NCBI RefSeq assembly: GCF_002934265.1
Contig: NZ_PTIX01000018.1
Coordinates: 62,001-126,000 of the forward strand
Direction: 5' to 3'
DNA: 64,000 bases
Source: Actinokineospora auranticolor
GTDB taxonomy: Bacteria; Actinomycetota; Actinomycetes; Mycobacteriales; Pseudonocardiaceae
Made by a program: the position numbers and the translations under genes. A model generated the notes under the pieces. It did not search any database. It worked only from the letters and a program-made list of their open reading frames with translations, and was not told the DNA's origin. Shown piece after piece: positions 61,481 to 64,000 of this stretch; within the stretch, counting starts at the first letter, position 1; each line of letters starts with the position of its first letter.

Positions 61481-63789
61481 TCCGCGTCGGCAACGCCTCA
61501 GGCTTCTACGGCGACCGCTTCACCGCCGTCCACGAGATGCTGACCGGCGGCGACCTCGACGTGCTCACCGGCGACTACCTGGCCGAGCTGACCATGCTCG
61601 TCCTCGGCCGCCAACGCCTCAAGGACCCCCGCGCCGGCTACGCCGAAACCTTCCTGCGCCAGCTGGCGGACACCCTCGACCTGGCCCTCGGCCGCGGCGT
61701 CAAGATCGTCACGAACGCGGGCGGCCTCAACCCGGCGGGCCTCGCCGACGCCATCCGGGCCCTCGGCACCCGGGCCAAGGTCGCCCACGTCGAAGGCGAC
61801 GACTTGGTGCCCCGGGCCGCCTCCCTCGGCCTCGGCGACGCCCTCACCGCCAACGCCTACCTCGGCGCCTGGGGCATCGCCGAATGCCTCCGCGCGGGCG
61901 CCGACGTCGTCATCACCGGCCGCGTCACCGACGCCTCCCTCACCGTCGGCCCAGCCGCCGCCCACTTCGGCTGGCACCCCACCGACTACGACCGCCTGGC
62001 AGGCGCCACAGTCGCGGGCCACCTCATCGAATGCGGCCCCCAGGTCACCGGCGGCAACTACGCCTTCTTCACCGAACTCGACCCAACCCACCCGCCCTTC
62101 CCCCTAGCCGAAATCCACGACGACGGCACCTCGGTCATCACCAAACACCCCAACACCGGCGGCGCGGTCACCCGGGAAACCGTTACCGCCCAACTGCTCT
62201 ACGAGATCCAAGGCCCCCACTACCTAGGCCCCGACGTCACCACCCACCTCGACACCGTCACCCTCACCGCCGACGGCCCCGACCGCGTTCGAGTCAGCGG
62301 AGTCCGCGGCACCCCGCCACCGGACACGGTCAAGGTCTGCGTCAACACCCTGGCGGGCTTCAAGAACAGCGTGACCTTCATCCTCTGTGGACTCGACATC
62401 GAGGAAAAGGCCACCCTGGCCCGTCGCCAGGTGGAACGCGCCCTGGGTCCCGACGGCATCACCTGGACCCTGGCCAGAACGGATCACCCCGACGCCGCCA
62501 CGGAGGAGACTGCCAGCGCCCTCCTCCACGCCACGATCCACACCGAAGACCCCACCCGAGCCAAAGCCTTCGCCCGCACCACGGTCGAACTGGCACTCGC
62601 CAGCTACCCGGGTTTCACCCTCACCACCCCACCCCCCGACCCCACCCCCATCGGCGTCTACCGACCCGCCTACCTACCCCGCCACCAGATCCCGCACACA
62701 GCGGTACTTCCCGACGGCACCCGCCACCCCTTCCCATGGCCACCCGAAACCGCCCCAACCCCCGCAGCTCAAGCCAATTCCACCCCGACATCTCCCCGCG
62801 CCCCCGCACCCGCCACCACCCAGCCACCAACGACCGCCGCCCACGCCGTCGCCGGCCCAGCTCATTCCTTTGCCTCTGCCCAGCCGCCGGCGGAGGTCGG
62901 CGCCCAAACTGACTCCACCCCAACTCCTCCCTCCGCTCCGTCGCCCGCAACCACCCAGTCGCCAAGGGATGCCGTCACCGGCCCGGCTCGCTCCTTGGTC
63001 TCTGCCCAGCTGGCAGCGTGCACTGCTTCCTTCACTCCTGCGCCCACCGCCGACCGGCCACCGACGGGCGCTGGTGCACCGCAATCCACCTCCGAGACGG
63101 CTCAATCCGTCGCACCGCCGGCCGTCACCGCCGAGTGGCCATTGGACGCTGGAACCCAGCAACCTGCCGCTGACCCCGCTGTCCCCCTGCCCGCCGCACA
63201 GTCGCCAACAGGCTCCATCACCCCGGATGCCTCCACCCTGGCTCATCCCGTTCCCCCGCGGGCGGACACCGCCCAGCCGCCGACGAGCGCAGCCGTTCAG
63301 CGAGCCGTCCCCCATCCGGCCCAAATCCCCACCCCTCCGGCCAACAGCGAGCCCGTGCCGCCGTTGCCCACCAACCCGTCCCAGCCCACGCCCCGCAACG
63401 CGAACTCCGCTCCCCAGCCGGACACCCCACCTACGAGTCACCCCGGCACGCCTCCCCAGACCCGCCGCGTGCCGCTAGGCACGATCCTCGGCGCGCGGTC
63501 CGGCGACAAAGGCGGCGACGCCAACCTCGGCGTCTGGGCACGCACCCCCGACGCCTACCCCTGGCTCGTCCACACCCTCACCACCGACCGCCTGCGCACA
63601 CTGCTCCCCGAGACCGCCGACCTGCCCATCGAGCGGCACCTCCTCCCCAACCTCAACGCCGTCAACTTCGTCATCCACACCCTCCTCGGCCAAGGCGTCG
63701 CGGCCTCGACCCGCTTCGACCCGCAGGCCAAAGCCCTGGGGGAGTGGCTCCGAGCCCGGTACGTCGACGTCCCGGAGGCCCTGCTGTGA
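61477..63789 (+). CDS. AtuA-like (DUF1446) acyclic-terpene-utilisation family protein with a long Pro/Ala-rich insert
   Basis: This 770-residue protein has an AtuA core (residues 1 to about 420: VIRVGNASGFYGDR, GVKIVTNAGGLNPAGLADAI, DVVITGRVTDASLTVGP, CGPQVTGGNYAFF). The conserved C-terminal AtuA domain (VPLGTILGARSGDKGGDANL, about 665-770) follows only after about 240 residues of Pro, Ala, Thr and Ser. In homologues I know the linker is 10-30 residues, so the insert (62745-63460) is unusual. The reading frame stays open. The gene sits between TIGR03084 and acyl-CoA dehydrogenase genes, overlapping both by 4 bases. Branched acyl-CoA breakdown is likely. Confidence 0.87.
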   Translation: MIRVGNASGFYGDRFTAVHEMLTGGDLDVLTGDYLAELTMLVLGRQRLKDPRAGYAETFLRQLADTLDLALGRGVKIVTNAGGLNPAGLADAIRALGTRAKVAHVEGDDLVPRAASLGLGDALTANAYLGAWGIAECLRAGADVVITGRVTDASLTVGPAAAHFGWHPTDYDRLAGATVAGHLIECGPQVTGGNYAFFTELDPTHPPFPLAEIHDDGTSVITKHPNTGGAVTRETVTAQLLYEIQGPHYLGPDVTTHLDTVTLTADGPDRVRVSGVRGTPPPDTVKVCVNTLAGFKNSVTFILCGLDIEEKATLARRQVERALGPDGITWTLARTDHPDAATEETASALLHATIHTEDPTRAKAFARTTVELALASYPGFTLTTPPPDPTPIGVYRPAYLPRHQIPHTAVLPDGTRHPFPWPPETAPTPAAQANSTPTSPRAPAPATTQPPTTAAHAVAGPAHSFASAQPPAEVGAQTDSTPTPPSAPSPATTQSPRDAVTGPARSLVSAQLAACTASFTPAPTADRPPTGAGAPQSTSETAQSVAPPAVTAEWPLDAGTQQPAADPAVPLPAAQSPTGSITPDASTLAHPVPPRADTAQPPTSAAVQRAVPHPAQIPTPPANSEPVPPLPTNPSQPTPRNANSAPQPDTPPTSHPGTPPQTRRVPLGTILGARSGDKGGDANLGVWARTPDAYPWLVHTLTTDRLRTLLPETADLPIERHLLPNLNAVNFVIHTLLGQGVAASTRFDPQAKALGEWLRARYVDVPEALL

Positions 63790-64000
63790 CCCCCTTCGAC
63801 ACCCCCGAACGCCGTGACCTGCGCGAAGCCGTCCGCCGGTTCACCACCACCGAGATCCGCCCCCACCTCGACACCTGGGAACGCGACGGCGAACTGCCCC
63901 GAGACCTCCACCGCAAAGCCGCCGCCCTGGGCCTCCTCGGCGTGGCCTTTCCCGAATCCGCGGGCGGCGGCGACGGCACCCTCCTCGACGCCCTGACCGT
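63786..64000 (+). CDS. Acyl-CoA dehydrogenase (N-terminal fragment at the window edge)
   Basis: The first 71 codons are visible, from GTG 63786 (GTGA overlap with the AtuA-like gene). TPERRDLREAVRRFTTTEIR and GLLGVAFPESAGGGDGTLLD are typical of the N-terminal helical domain of FAD acyl-CoA dehydrogenases. The catalytic region lies beyond the window. Together with the AtuA-like gene it suggests degradation of a branched-chain or terpenoid acyl-CoA. Confidence 0.85.
   Translation, partial: MTPFDTPERRDLREAVRRFTTTEIRPHLDTWERDGELPRDLHRKAAALGLLGVAFPESAGGGDGTLLDALT

Overview
The window is very GC-rich (codon third positions almost always G or C) and carries actinobacterial hallmarks: a coproporphyrin-type heme pathway, IdeR/DmdR1-type iron-box regulation, GTG starts with 4-base GTGA overlaps, and a Prim-PolC/LigC repair pair. 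The gene set points to a filamentous actinomycete of the order Pseudonocardiales (Saccharothrix, Actinokineospora or Lentzea-like). This placement is inferred from gene content and was not tested by a search.

A conserved backbone runs through the first 38 kb: RNase D (minus), DUF3000 (minus), hemE-hemG-chdC (plus), msrB (minus), a TAP-like hydrolase (minus), RibD-like reductase (minus) and zapE (plus). From memory, order and orientation match Mycobacterium tuberculosis Rv2681 to Rv2670c read in reverse. Accessory genes fill the gaps: M19 and M14 peptidases (2-5.8 kb), three tandem about 1,070-residue subtilisins with matching promoters (11.6-22 kb), a multinuclear iron oxidase (MNIO/DUF692) cassette with a Cys/Gly-tailed membrane protein (24.1-26.2 kb), histidyl-tRNA synthetase, Prim-PolC, Nudix, small unknown proteins, an exporter, a lectin and LigC.

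From 38 to 52.6 kb lie a PAP2 phosphatase, a frameshifted small zinc-protein gene, an ABC-F ATPase with a decayed tandem copy of its 3' end, a TPMT-like methyltransferase, ornithine aminotransferase, a translationally coupled MFS/beta-propeller pair, a secreted phosphoesterase, a divergent TetR/flavin-reductase pair with a visible operator, a membrane-anchored trypsin-like protease and a DPP-IV type peptidase.

At 53.1-59 kb an iron box precedes a four-gene overlapping operon: DesA-like decarboxylase, DesB-like N-hydroxylase (three TTA codons), NIS synthetase and a glutamine-synthetase-like ligase. The usual DesC acyltransferase is absent. I propose that the ligase installs a gamma-glutamyl hydroxamate in place of a succinyl one, which would give an undescribed hydroxamate siderophore. 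The last 3.3 kb begin a catabolic operon (TIGR03084 protein, AtuA-like protein with a very long Pro/Ala-rich insert, acyl-CoA dehydrogenase).

Noncoding DNA is unusually structured. A two-copy element with covarying stems lies at 6.05-6.25 and 31.9-32.1 kb, a 256-bp-period degenerate repeat at 23.3-24.1 kb, and strong hairpin terminators separate convergent genes. No rRNA, tRNA, CRISPR array, insertion sequence or prophage was recognised.
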